Positions 1 to 6,713 of a stretch of DNA of 26,843 bases are shown here, piece after piece (position 1 is the stretch's first letter; each line of letters starts with the position of its first letter). The stretch spans positions 1 through 26,843 of the forward strand of contig CABSAN010000030.1 in assembly GCA_902475785.1 (NCBI GenBank), written 5' to 3'. The DNA comes from an uncultured Collinsella sp. Lineage in GTDB: Bacteria; Actinomycetota; Coriobacteriia; Coriobacteriales; Coriobacteriaceae. The position numbers and the translations under genes were made by a program. The notes below the pieces were generated by a model that saw only the letters and a program-made list of their open reading frames with translations, had not been told where the DNA came from and did not search any database.

Positions 1-630
1 CTTTCCAACACCTACCTGGACTGGGCCGAGCGCAATATGCGCCAGAACGGCTTTGTGGGCCCGCAGCATCACTTTGTGCGCGACGACGTGCTCGCCTGGA
101 TTCGCGACCAGCGCCAGACGCGCAACCGCTGGGACTTGATCTTTGTCGACCCGCCCACGTTCTCGAACTCGTCCAAGATGGGCCGCCGCACCTGGGATGT
201 CCAGCGCGACCATGTTGAGCTTTTGGCCGGCGTATCTCGCCTGCTTGCACAGGGCGGACATGCCATCTTTAGCTGCAACCTGCGCGGCTTCCGCCCCGAA
301 ACGCGCAAGCTCGCGCGCGCGGGCGTCGTGCTGGAGGACATTACGGCACAGACCATCCCCGAGGACTTCGCGCGCAACCAGAAGGTGCACCACTGCTATA
401 TCGTGCGCCGACTGCCCATCGAGGACGCCATGGCCGAGGTCGGCTTTAGCGCCGAGGAGATTGCCGAGCGAACCGAGGAGCTGCGCAACCCCGAGGCGCG
501 CAAGCCTCGTGCAGCAGCGCCCGCGCCCACGCAGGCCGGCAACGGCAAATCAAACTTTGCCGGCAAACCCTCCCCTGCCGGCAAGTCCAAAAAGAAGAAG
601 TTCTACGCCAGCAAGCCCAAGGGCAAATAA
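1..630 (+). CDS. rlmL: RlmKL-type 23S rRNA (guanine) methyltransferase, C-terminal RlmK part, 5' end outside window
   Basis: The reading frame is open from the first base (Leu-Ser-Asn-Thr-Tyr-Leu-Asp-Trp-Ala) and stops with TAA at 628-630. It holds the Rossmann-type SAM methyltransferase core of the RlmK half of the fused RlmKL enzyme. The key motif is Asp-Pro-Pro-Thr-Phe-Ser-Asn-Ser at about bases 148-171, the catalytic DPP(T/Y)FSNS box. It is followed by the family-typical DVQRDH, a FSCNLRGFR strand and a DFARNQKVHHCYIV end. In known proteins this half methylates G2069 to m7G in 23S rRNA, while the missing N-terminal half makes m2G2445. After the usual family end there is an extra tail of about 70 residues, rich in Ala, Pro and Lys and ending KSKKKKFYASKPKGK, probably a disordered RNA-binding extension. 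It is convergent with kdpE. I am confident of the family and cannot judge the missing N-terminus. Confidence 0.85.
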   Translation, partial: LSNTYLDWAERNMRQNGFVGPQHHFVRDDVLAWIRDQRQTRNRWDLIFVDPPTFSNSSKMGRRTWDVQRDHVELLAGVSRLLAQGGHAIFSCNLRGFRPETRKLARAGVVLEDITAQTIPEDFARNQKVHHCYIVRRLPIEDAMAEVGFSAEEIAERTEELRNPEARKPRAAAPAPTQAGNGKSNFAGKPSPAGKSKKKKFYASKPKGK

Positions 631-633
631 CAA

Positions 634-700
634 AGTTGCGGTGGAATACGGACTGTTTTACCTGGAATTAGGCAAATATAGACCGTATTTCACCGCAACT
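634..700. repeat. Hairpin repeat, family A copy 1 (AGTTGCGGTGGAATA type)
   Basis: Arms 634-651 and 683-700 are reverse complements with one mismatch (AGTTGCGGTGGAATACGG against CCGTATTTCACCGCAACT), around a 31-base loop. The hairpin lies between the convergent rlmL and kdpE genes and could end transcription from either side, but neither side has a clear T-run. The outer 15 bases recur in the hairpin at 19725-19793, so this is a dispersed repeat family and not a one-off terminator. Confidence 0.8.
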
Positions 701-724
701 CATAGTGGGATGGCGGGCGCCGTC

Positions 725-1438
725 CTACCCTTGGGTGACCAGGCGATAGCCGATACCCACGTGCGTTTGGATGTAGCGCGGGTGCGCGGGGTCGGACTCG
801 ATCTTCTTACGCAACGTGCCCATAAAGACACGCAGGCTCGCCAGGTCGCTCTTAGTTGCCGTGCCCCAAATCTCGTGCAAGATAGACTGGTGCGTGAGCA
901 CCTTGTCGGCGTTATGCGCCAGCAGGCACAGGAGCTTGTACTCGATCGGCGTCAAATGCAGTTCCTCGCCATCCATCGTGGCGATGCCGGCGTCAAAATC
1001 GATATGCAGCTCACCGGTATCAAACGAACCCTCAGAGACAACGCCGCCCGTCTGCGCATACGAAAGGCGCCTGAGCGTCGTGCGAATGCGCGCGAGCAGC
1101 TCCTCGACCGAAAACGGCTTGGTCAGGTAGTCGTCGGCGCCGGCATCGAGCGCGCGAATCTTGTCCGCGTCCTCGCTGCGCGCCGAGACCACGATGATCG
1201 GCATGCCCGACCATGCGCGCACCGACTCCACCACCTTGACGCCGTCCATATCGGGCAGGCCCAGATCGAGCAGCACGATGCTCGGTGCCTGCGATGAGGC
1301 GGCGGCGATGGCGGCATGGGCGGTCTCCACGGCCATATGGCGCAAGCCGTGCGCCTCGAGCGCGGCAACAATAAGATTGCGAACGGCGGGGTCGTCCTCA
1401 ACGACCAAGATGAGCGGTTTTACGGCAGAGTTCGGCAC
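725..1438 (-). CDS. kdpE: KdpE-like response regulator (OmpR/PhoB family)
   Basis: This 237-residue two-component regulator is read from a GTG at 1438. The stop of the upstream kinase gene overlaps its Shine-Dalgarno (AAGGAGTAG, then CGCT and GTG), so the two genes are translationally coupled; an ATG 27 codons earlier lies inside the kinase gene and is unlikely. Residues 1-120 are the receiver domain: acidic pocket E14-D15-D16, phosphoacceptor D58 in LLDLGLPDMDG, the Thr/Ser switch in VVSAR and the conserved Lys in DDYLTKPF. Residues about 135-237 are an OmpR-type winged helix (LTPIEYKLLCLLA, then VLTHQSILHEIWG and YIQTHVGIGYRLV), closest in character to KdpE. KdpE usually activates kdpFABC, but no kdp ATPase gene is present here. 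Kup, on the same strand upstream, is the obvious local target candidate by context only. Confidence 0.88.
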   Translation of the reverse strand: MPNSAVKPLILVVEDDPAVRNLIVAALEAHGLRHMAVETAHAAIAAASSQAPSIVLLDLGLPDMDGVKVVESVRAWSGMPIIVVSARSEDADKIRALDAGADDYLTKPFSVEELLARIRTTLRRLSYAQTGGVVSEGSFDTGELHIDFDAGIATMDGEELHLTPIEYKLLCLLAHNADKVLTHQSILHEIWGTATKSDLASLRVFMGTLRKKIESDPAHPRYIQTHVGIGYRLVTQG

Positions 1439-1442
1439 AGCG

Positions 1443-3068
1443 CTACTCCTTATCAAACGAAACATCGGCGACGGGAAGCTCAATCGTAAAGACCGAGCCG
1501 TGCGGGTCCGCCGCGGCAACCTCTATGCTACCGCCATGCGCCAGCGCAATGGAGCGGCAGAGCGAAAGACCCAGACCCACGCTGCGATGGCTGTCGGCAA
1601 GACCGTGGTTGGCGGTGTAGAACGACTCAAAGATTCGCTCGCGGTCCTCGGGCGCAATGCCCGGGCCGTCATCGGCCACCGAGCACGCCACGCGTCCATC
1701 GTCGACGCCAATCGAAATCACGATATGCGAGCCTGCGGGTGTATAGGTGATGGCGTTGTTCACCAGATTGACCACCAGCTGCACCATCAGACGCGCGTCG
1801 ACGTTAACGAGCGCCGGCTCATCGCACGCCACCACCTTAAGGTCGTGCTCACGCACGGCCGGACTTACGTGGCGCAGCGCCTCCTCGACGATATCGTCCA
1901 TGAGCTCGAGCGTAGTCGACAGATGCATGCCGCCACCCTCGAGTTTGGTGATGGCGAGCAGATTCTCGACGGTGGCGTTGAGCCACAGCGCATCCGAGCG
2001 AATGGATAGAAGCAGGCCGCGGCGCGTCTGGGCATCGAGCACCGCGGTGCCGGTCGAGCCCTGATCGAGCAGCACGTCGGCATTACCCGAAATGCTGGTA
2101 AGCGGCGTGCGCAGATCGTGCGAGATGGAGCGCAGCAGGTTGGCGCGCAGCTGTTCGTTTTTTGCGAGCACCGCCGCTTCCTCGCGGGCCTCCATCGCGC
2201 GGGCGCGGTCGAGCGCCAGCTCGCCTTCGCTCACGATGGCATCGGCAAGTGTCCGTTCCTCATGCGTCAGCACGTCGGGCTCGGCAACGATAGCCAGCAC
2301 GCCCACCACCGAGGCGGGGTCGCCCGAGCGCACGAAGCCGTCGCCCGTGCGAACCGTCAGGTAGATGCCATAAAACGCCGATCCGCCAAACGTGGCGTCA
2401 AGCGGCGTTCCCACGTAGGCGGACGCCGAGAGCCGCGGCGGCATCTGCGGCGCCAGTTCGTGCACCGGCGCGGCATCGCCCACGGCCGTGTACGTCGCAC
2501 GCGGCAGCAGGTCATCGCCCTCGGCGTCGGCGCTGTACCACACGACCGGACAGCCCGAAAGACGCGCCAGCTGCGTGGCCATGGCGTGAACGATCTGCTG
2601 CTGATCGGCGCACCGCTGCAGCATGCGGTTGGTCTCGAGCACCATATGCGTGCGGCGGTCGCTGGCGGCAGCCTGTGCCAAGGCGCGGCGCAGGGCCAAC
2701 GCAATCGAGCTCGACACAAGCGAGACCACGAACATGATGAAGAACATGCCGGGATAGCCGCGGTCGATAAGCGACAACGAGTAGCGCGGGTCGACAAACA
2801 AGAAGTTGTAGAGCGCCACGGCGGCAGCCGAGCTCAGCAAGCAATACAGGCGACTCCAGGTAAAGAATGCGCACAGCTGAACGGCGAACACATAGACGAT
2901 CATGATGCTCGGCGCGAGACCCGGATGGTCGAGCAGCGCGCCCACAATCGTCGCCGCGACCAGCAGCCCCACCGATACGCAGGCGTCATACAGAGGAGTG
3001 CGGCGCGTCAGCGTTGTGCGCCGCCACCAAAAGCTATCGGCAATATCGCCGTCCGTACGGACGTCCAT
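1443..3068 (-). CDS. kdpD: KdpD-like sensor histidine kinase lacking the N-terminal KdpD domain
   Basis: A 541-residue membrane kinase. Residues about 25-130 form the four-helix DUF4118 membrane module typical of KdpD, including the family phrase AAVALYNFLFVDPRYS. A GAF-like sensor region follows at about 150-285. The dimerisation/phosphoacceptor helix has H317 in SISHDLRTPLTSISGNADVL. The ATPase domain shows the N box (NLVNNAITYTP), G1 (DDGPGIAPEDRERIF) and G2 (GLGLSLCRSIA). Full-length KdpD is near 900 residues and starts with a nucleotide-binding KdpD domain plus a Usp domain; both are absent here, and the ATG at 3068 is preceded by a hairpin repeat and not by coding sequence, so this is a naturally short form. 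It probably senses K+ or turgor through the membrane domain. It is followed by kdpE 4 bases downstream. Confidence 0.87.
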   Translation of the reverse strand: MDVRTDGDIADSFWWRRTTLTRRTPLYDACVSVGLLVAATIVGALLDHPGLAPSIMIVYVFAVQLCAFFTWSRLYCLLSSAAAVALYNFLFVDPRYSLSLIDRGYPGMFFIMFVVSLVSSSIALALRRALAQAAASDRRTHMVLETNRMLQRCADQQQIVHAMATQLARLSGCPVVWYSADAEGDDLLPRATYTAVGDAAPVHELAPQMPPRLSASAYVGTPLDATFGGSAFYGIYLTVRTGDGFVRSGDPASVVGVLAIVAEPDVLTHEERTLADAIVSEGELALDRARAMEAREEAAVLAKNEQLRANLLRSISHDLRTPLTSISGNADVLLDQGSTGTAVLDAQTRRGLLLSIRSDALWLNATVENLLAITKLEGGGMHLSTTLELMDDIVEEALRHVSPAVREHDLKVVACDEPALVNVDARLMVQLVVNLVNNAITYTPAGSHIVISIGVDDGRVACSVADDGPGIAPEDRERIFESFYTANHGLADSHRSVGLGLSLCRSIALAHGGSIEVAAADPHGSVFTIELPVADVSFDKE

Positions 3069-3096
3069 CAGCGTCCCGCCCCTCTCTCAAAAACAA

Positions 3097-3150
3097 AAAC
3101 CACCACAAAGGGGACAGGCACCCTTGTGGTGGTTTCCCCTTGTGGTGGTT
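3097..3150. repeat. Three-arm hairpin repeat, family C-like (ACCACAAAGGGGACAGG)
   Basis: Arm 3097-3113 (AAACCACCACAAAGGGG) can pair with either of two adjacent copies of its complement, CCCTTGTGGTGGTTT at 3121-3135 and CCCCTTGTGGTGGTT at 3136-3150, so two alternative hairpins are possible. The middle, GGGGACAGGCACCC, resembles the GGGGACAGGCACC repeats known near RAYT (REP-associated) transposases; that link is from memory. It separates the small membrane-protein gene (stop at 3182) from kdpD (start at 3068). Confidence 0.75.
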
Positions 3151-3181
3151 CCAAGTGTATAGCCTTTGCAGTCTGCGGTCG

Positions 3182-3376
3182 TTAGACAAACAGCACGTGC
3201 GCGAGCAGGGCACACACGCACACCGCTCCAAATACCAGTGCCACGATCGAGATCACGCGGTCGGCCATATCCATGTTGGCACGGTTCGTCAAAAACCGAT
3301 CTTCGGCGGCGTCGGCGCGTACCTCACGTACCAGCTCGGCAACCACCTCGCGGCCATCAAGCATCTTTGTATCCAT
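3182..3376 (-). CDS. Small one-helix membrane protein, function unknown
   Basis: A 64-residue protein. The ATG at 3376 is preceded by GGGGAGGT four bases upstream; an upstream ATG pair 11 codons earlier has no comparable ribosome site. The first 40 residues are charged and probably helical (REVVAELVREVRADAAEDR), followed by one hydrophobic helix at the C-terminus (VISIVALVFGAVCVCALLAHVLF). The polar part therefore probably faces the cytoplasm. It lies 60 bases downstream of kup and about 110 bases upstream of kdpD on the same strand. By position it could modulate Kup or the kinase, but nothing in the sequence proves this. I recognise no family. Confidence 0.65.
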   Translation of the reverse strand: MDTKMLDGREVVAELVREVRADAAEDRFLTNRANMDMADRVISIVALVFGAVCVCALLAHVLFV

Positions 3377-3436
3377 GTTTACCTCCCCGGCCTCATGCTT
3401 ATCCATCAAAAACCAACTCCGTGTAGCCGCCGACGT

Positions 3437-5464
3437 CTACGGCCGCTCGTTGGGGGCCAGGCGCTGCATCTTGTTCACGGCCTTGAACTTGGTGAACAGC
3501 GGCACGTACTCAAAGCTCACGTTGGAGTTCTCCAGGCCGTACCAACGCGCAGGCGTGCCGGCGGCGCGGCGGATGATGTACTTGAGCGTGATGGCCGTAC
3601 GCTCGCTCGGCTCCACATCGCTTTCGGGCGCCAGAAGCTTACGGATCAGGACGAACTTGAACGTGCCGATGTTACCCGGATCCTTGTAGACCGAGTAGTC
3701 ATGCGTCTGCGGCGGCAGCTCGCCGGTGGCAGCCAGGTCCTGAACAACCTGACGCAGGTAGGCATTGACGCGCTGGTTGATCTTGTAGCCCAGGTACAGA
3801 TGCACGCGGAACACGTAGTCGGTGCCGAACGTCTCGACCGAATAGGCAAAGGTGTGCGGTTCGTCCATGGTCTCGACATTCACAAACCACCAGGCGCGGG
3901 CGCGCTTGGGATGCTTGTCCAAGATCGAATAGACGATATCGCGGTCGATGTAGTCGGTATGGGTGTCCTTGGTCAGGTACACGACGTTGTCGCTCATGCG
4001 CTCGTAACGGTCGTCGTCGCGCAGGCGCTTGAGCTGCGGCAGGTAGCTGCGCAGCGGCAGTAGCGTAAACTGGCGCTGCTCGACCGCCGTGCCGTTGTAC
4101 CAGCACACCATAATGCCCATGATGAGCGCGGCCATGAGGATGGTGAAGTAGCCGCCGTGGAAGAACTTGGTGAGCGAGCTCACGAAGAAGAAGCCTTCGA
4201 GCAAAAGGAAGAAGGCCGCGAAGATCCACGGAGCAACCTTGAGCTTGCGCTCCTCATGCAGGTAGAAGAAGAGCAGCAGCGTGGTGCACATCATAGTCAG
4301 CGTAATGGCAAGGCCGTAGGCGGCTTCCATATGCGCCGAGTTCTGGAACAGCAGCACCACGATGACGCAGCCGACAAGCATGACGTTGTTGACCATGGGG
4401 ATGTAGAGCTGACCCTTGGTCTCGGCAGGGTAGAAGACCTGCATGTGCGGCATGAGGTCCAGACGGCTGGCCTCGGACACCAGCGAGAATGCGCCGGTGA
4501 TGAGCGCCTGCGAGGCAATGATGGCCGCGACGGTGGAAAGGCCTACGGCAAACGGGCGCAGGCCCGGGGCGAGCATCTGGTAGAACGGGTTGAGGTCGGC
4601 AATGCCCATGAGCTCGGGGTTGGCAGCGTTGTTCATAAGCCAAGCGCCCTGGCCCATATAGGAAAGCAGCAGGCAGCACTTAACGAACGGCCAGGTAGCG
4701 TAGATGTTGCCGCGGCCGACGTGGCCCATGTCTGAGTAGAGCGCCTCGGCACCGGTGGTGGCGAGGAAGCAGCTGCCCAGAATCATGATGCCCGCGTGGT
4801 TGTTGGGGCTCAGCAAAAAGGCGATGCCACGCACCGGGTTGAGGCACAGCAGCACGGCGGGGTGCTGGAAGACAAAGAATAGACCCGTGCCGCCCAGGAA
4901 CAGGAACCACAGCGTCATGATGGGGCCAAAGGCGTGACCGATCTTGGCCGTACCGATGCGCTGCACCAAGAAGAGCACGATGATGATGGCGAGCGTAATG
5001 GCGACGACGCGACCCTGGTCATCGCCCAGCACGGCATGGACCGCCGGGATGGTGCGCAGGCCCTCGATGGCCGTGGTAACGGTAACAGCCGGCGTCAGGA
5101 TGCCGTCGGCGAGCAGCGCGGCGCCACCCAGCATGGCGGGGATGATAAGCCACTTGCCACAGCGCTTGACCAGGCTGTACAGGGCAAAGATGCCGCCCTC
5201 ACCATGGTTATCGGCGCGCAGCGAGATGAGCACATACTTGATGGTGGTCAGCAGCGTGACCGTCCACACGACAAGGGAGAGCGCGCCAAGCACGAACTCC
5301 TCCGTCACGCTTCCGATGCCGCCGTTGCCGGCAACGAGCGCCTTGGTTACATACATAGGGCTGGTGCCGATATCGCCGTACACCACGCCCAGCGTGACGA
5401 GCATCGCCGAGATGCTCACAGGAATAGCAGCGTGCGAGGCTGCCTCCTTGGCCTTTTGTTCCAT
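3437..5464 (-). CDS. kup: Kup-family potassium uptake permease
   Basis: A 675-residue K+/H+ symporter of the KUP/HAK/KT family. The ATG at 5464 is chosen because GGGAGG stands ten bases upstream; a TTG start would overlap that site. The diagnostic N-terminal motif GVVYGDIGTSPMYV is present at about residues 27-40, then roughly twelve membrane helices to about residue 440, including the family signatures NHGEGGIFALYSLVKR and GAEALYSDMGHVG. The cytoplasmic C-terminal domain from about 450 has the usual beta-rich end (FTLLPLRSYLPQL, then ISYEYVPLF-like NVSFEYVPLFTKF). The length is normal for the family. The protein imports K+ across the cytoplasmic membrane, driven by the proton gradient. It is the first gene of the potassium block and has a good -10 box close upstream. 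The short leader leaves no room for a riboswitch. Confidence 0.95.
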   Translation of the reverse strand: MEQKAKEAASHAAIPVSISAMLVTLGVVYGDIGTSPMYVTKALVAGNGGIGSVTEEFVLGALSLVVWTVTLLTTIKYVLISLRADNHGEGGIFALYSLVKRCGKWLIIPAMLGGAALLADGILTPAVTVTTAIEGLRTIPAVHAVLGDDQGRVVAITLAIIIVLFLVQRIGTAKIGHAFGPIMTLWFLFLGGTGLFFVFQHPAVLLCLNPVRGIAFLLSPNNHAGIMILGSCFLATTGAEALYSDMGHVGRGNIYATWPFVKCCLLLSYMGQGAWLMNNAANPELMGIADLNPFYQMLAPGLRPFAVGLSTVAAIIASQALITGAFSLVSEASRLDLMPHMQVFYPAETKGQLYIPMVNNVMLVGCVIVVLLFQNSAHMEAAYGLAITLTMMCTTLLLFFYLHEERKLKVAPWIFAAFFLLLEGFFFVSSLTKFFHGGYFTILMAALIMGIMVCWYNGTAVEQRQFTLLPLRSYLPQLKRLRDDDRYERMSDNVVYLTKDTHTDYIDRDIVYSILDKHPKRARAWWFVNVETMDEPHTFAYSVETFGTDYVFRVHLYLGYKINQRVNAYLRQVVQDLAATGELPPQTHDYSVYKDPGNIGTFKFVLIRKLLAPESDVEPSERTAITLKYIIRRAAGTPARWYGLENSNVSFEYVPLFTKFKAVNKMQRLAPNERP

Positions 5465-5499
5465 AAGCCGGTTTCCTCCCAACTTTAATGTTCGAAGGG

Positions 5500-5505
5500 A
5501 TTATA
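5500..5505 (-). promoter_or_regulatory. -10 box (TATAAT) of kup
   Basis: On the minus strand TATAAT stands about 35 bases upstream of the kup ATG, in an AT-rich stretch that is unusual for this GC-rich window. The -35 region is poor (CATTCA or TTCAAA at 17 or 15 bases). The transcript leader would be about 30 bases. Confidence 0.5.
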
Positions 5506-5589
5506 GATAATCGGCCCATGTTTGAATGGCACTGTTTTCCCAGCTAGATAAACATTTATACGGCCTTTAGGCCACCGCAGCGATATGGA

Positions 5590-5620
5590 ATGTGACAAAG
5601 GGACGGTCCCTTTGTCACAT
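5590..5620. repeat. Perfect palindrome, family C copy (ATGTGACAAAGGGAC)
   Basis: Two 15-base arms, ATGTGACAAAGGGAC and its exact complement, flank a single central G. It ends 3 bases from the stop codon of the nitroreductase gene on the minus strand. A near-identical copy at 26640-26670 touches the stop codon of another minus-strand gene. No T-run follows on either strand, so a simple intrinsic terminator is unlikely. Confidence 0.85.
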
Positions 5621-5623
5621 CCG

Positions 5624-6499
5624 TCATTTTCCGAGCCAATTTTTGAACCACCACTCCATGGAGCGGCTCATCTCGGCCATAAAGGGACTGGTGTGCTTGC
5701 GGGTATAGATATCCGCGACGCGCTCCCCCACCTCGCGGGCGTGCGGACGGAACATCGCGTCCATCTCGTCCACCTGCGCGTCCATGGTCGCGGCATCCGC
5801 ACGGCAGTAGCGCTCCTCGTGCACCAGGTTCACCACGGGGTGTGCGATCGCCGGACGCTCCTTCCGGGGCATGCCGATGATGAGCATCGACAGCGGCATG
5901 GTATAGGGCGGCAGATCGAGCAGCTCGGCAACTTCCTCGGCATTCTCGACGATATCACCGATGTAGCAGCTCCCCAGGCCCAGGGCCTCGGCGGCAACCA
6001 CGGCGTTTTGCGCGGCGATCACGGCGTCCTGGGCCGCGATGGCAAAGTCGCCCAAACCCGGCGCGCGGCGGGGCGCCTTGCCCGTGCGCTCGACAAACTC
6101 GGGCTCAAAGCAGCCCACGTGCTCAAACAGATCGATCCACTTGGCATAATCGACCACAAATATGAGTGCCCAGGGCGCCTTGGCGATCATGGGCTGATGG
6201 TCGCACAGGTCGGCCAGGCGGTCGAGCGTAGCCTGCTCGCGGATGCTCACGATGGAATACATCATCATGGCGCCCGCCGACGGCGCACGGCTCGCCGCAT
6301 GCAGAATCGCCGCCCGCTGCTCGTCGGTCACCGCCACGGGGCGGTCGTCGTCATCACGCGCGAAGGCACGCGTGGACGAGCGGTGCTCCAAGATGTCCAG
6401 TACCGCGTTACCCGTGGTCTCGACCGGATAACCGCCGGCGTCCACGACCGCAGCTCCGTCGCAGTACTCGGCACCCGTCATACAAACCTGCTCGCCCAT
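5624..6499 (-). CDS. Nitroreductase-family FMN-dependent oxidoreductase
   Basis: A 291-residue protein starting at ATG 6499 with GAGGA seven bases upstream. The first ~30 residues precede the core. LDILEHRSSTRAFARDD at about 33-50 is the FMN-phosphate-binding start of the nitroreductase fold, followed by AASRAPSAGAMMMYSIV, the second FMN contact (usual pattern APSGGNxQPW/R). A later stretch, AAEALGLGSCYIGDIVENAEEVAELLDLP followed by MLIIGMP, is the conserved GLGS(C/T)xIG flavin and dimer region. Such enzymes use NAD(P)H to reduce quinones, nitro compounds or flavin-linked substrates; the natural substrate cannot be predicted. The C-terminal ~70 residues, ending MEWWFKNWLGK, are an extension beyond the core. 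It stands alone between kup and the divergent LTA-synthase-like gene. Confidence 0.82.
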   Translation of the reverse strand: MGEQVCMTGAEYCDGAAVVDAGGYPVETTGNAVLDILEHRSSTRAFARDDDDRPVAVTDEQRAAILHAASRAPSAGAMMMYSIVSIREQATLDRLADLCDHQPMIAKAPWALIFVVDYAKWIDLFEHVGCFEPEFVERTGKAPRRAPGLGDFAIAAQDAVIAAQNAVVAAEALGLGSCYIGDIVENAEEVAELLDLPPYTMPLSMLIIGMPRKERPAIAHPVVNLVHEERYCRADAATMDAQVDEMDAMFRPHAREVGERVADIYTRKHTSPFMAEMSRSMEWWFKNWLGK

Positions 6500-6713
6500 A
6501 GCTCTATCCTCGCCAATTCTTTAAGAAGCCTTTACGTTTCCGTGTAATTCCCGTCCATTATCGCGCAGGTCGCCACTACATTGCGCCACACCGCCGCGCA
6601 TGCGCGTTAATATGGCTGGTTGTTGTGCGCAGCCCGCAAATGCAGCGCATATTTAGGTAACAATCGGGTAAACCCCCGCTTTCGTAGGTTTTAAGTTTGT
6701 GAGGAGTCTCAGC

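Noticed and set aside
1443..3068. Broken (pseudogene) kdpD
   Set aside because: The frame is intact with a normal start and all kinase motifs; the missing N-terminal domain has no remnant upstream, so it is a short form and not a fresh truncation.
3014..4063. Long plus-strand frame opposite kup (and likewise 7446-8951 minus, 23511-24788 plus, 15307-16728 plus, 17725-19023 plus)
   Set aside because: These are antisense shadows of high-GC genes; the sense strand has clear family motifs and ribosome sites, whereas the shadows are low-complexity Arg/His/Val-rich.
5465..5584. c-di-AMP or other riboswitch upstream of kup
   Set aside because: The -10 box leaves a leader of only about 30 bases, too short for an aptamer.
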